This document shows, piece by piece, positions 63,901 through 64,000 of a DNA stretch of 64,000 bases; position 1 is the first letter of the stretch, and each line of letters begins with the position of its first letter. The position numbers and the translations under genes were made by a program. Origin of the DNA: Mesostigma viride (lineage: Eukaryota; Streptophyta; Mesostigmatophyceae; Mesostigmatales; Mesostigmataceae); NCBI GenBank assembly GCA_009746045.1, contig RPFO01000165.1:4427685-4491684 (forward strand), read 5' to 3'. The notes under the pieces were generated by a model. It had not been told where the DNA came from and searched no databases. It saw only the letters and a program-made list of their open reading frames with translations.

Positions 63901-64000
63901 ACAAAGCACAAGAGATGGAGACATGGGATATGCCAATTCCATATCACGTGAGCATACGTGGATGCCAGGTGACATGTGCCAGCGGCTGGGTGTCACTTCA

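Overview
The window looks like repeat-rich nuclear DNA from a green-lineage eukaryote, most plausibly a streptophyte (charophyte) alga. The evidence is a spliced gene ending in a Root_cap-type domain, GT-AG introns up to 4.5 kb, TATA and AATAAA signals, and dense LTR, LINE and TIR elements. No species can be named from the sequence alone.

Layout. 1112-9229: a Ty3/gypsy-like LTR retrotransposon with 779-bp LTRs (two mismatches between them), a TTCTC target duplication, a tRNA-Met-type primer site and a decayed interior. 9.2-11.6 kb: mostly featureless, with AAC and AACTG microsatellites. 11.6-18.1 kb: two adjoining inverted-repeat elements. The larger has arms of about 0.7-0.8 kb and encloses a 9-bp satellite in both orientations plus a LINE 3' end with a large GGGT/GATG tail. 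18558-19471: a 914-bp TA-flanked TIR element. 19795-40887: one large + strand gene. A signal-peptide exon is followed by nine exons of 117-123 bp, each encoding a four-cysteine module and each bounded by phase-1 introns, then by two exons carrying the Root_cap domain (763 aa predicted). Its introns hold duplicated segments, LINE fragments, minisatellites and hairpins.

41551-60205: a nest of insertions five levels deep. Outermost is an ORF1-only LINE relative (- strand, TSD GTACTATGCTAAT). It is split by a 5'-truncated LINE, family B (TSD TTGGCGAGCTC). That is split by a LINE of family A (TSD ATCCATTCCATCCCATGT) with 5' UTR, ORF1, ORF2 and 3' tail. The family A reverse transcriptase is split by an 11-kb segment carrying three spliced genes: a RING/TRAF-type zinc-finger protein, a two-part zinc-ribbon/acidic protein, and an acidic, possibly chromo-like protein. 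The zinc-ribbon gene is in turn split by a tandem array of a 1656-bp TIR element (TSD CGGG). Removing each insertion with one TSD copy rejoins the interrupted sequence at four of the five levels; the borders of the 11-kb segment are less clear.

60.2-64.0 kb: a 5'-truncated family A LINE ending in a CATC/CCCA microsatellite, then low-information DNA and a long degenerate G/T-rich repeat tract. The only genes that look potentially functional are the Root_cap gene and, less certainly, the RING and acidic-protein genes. No bacterial operons, CRISPR arrays, rRNA genes or convincing tRNA genes were seen.
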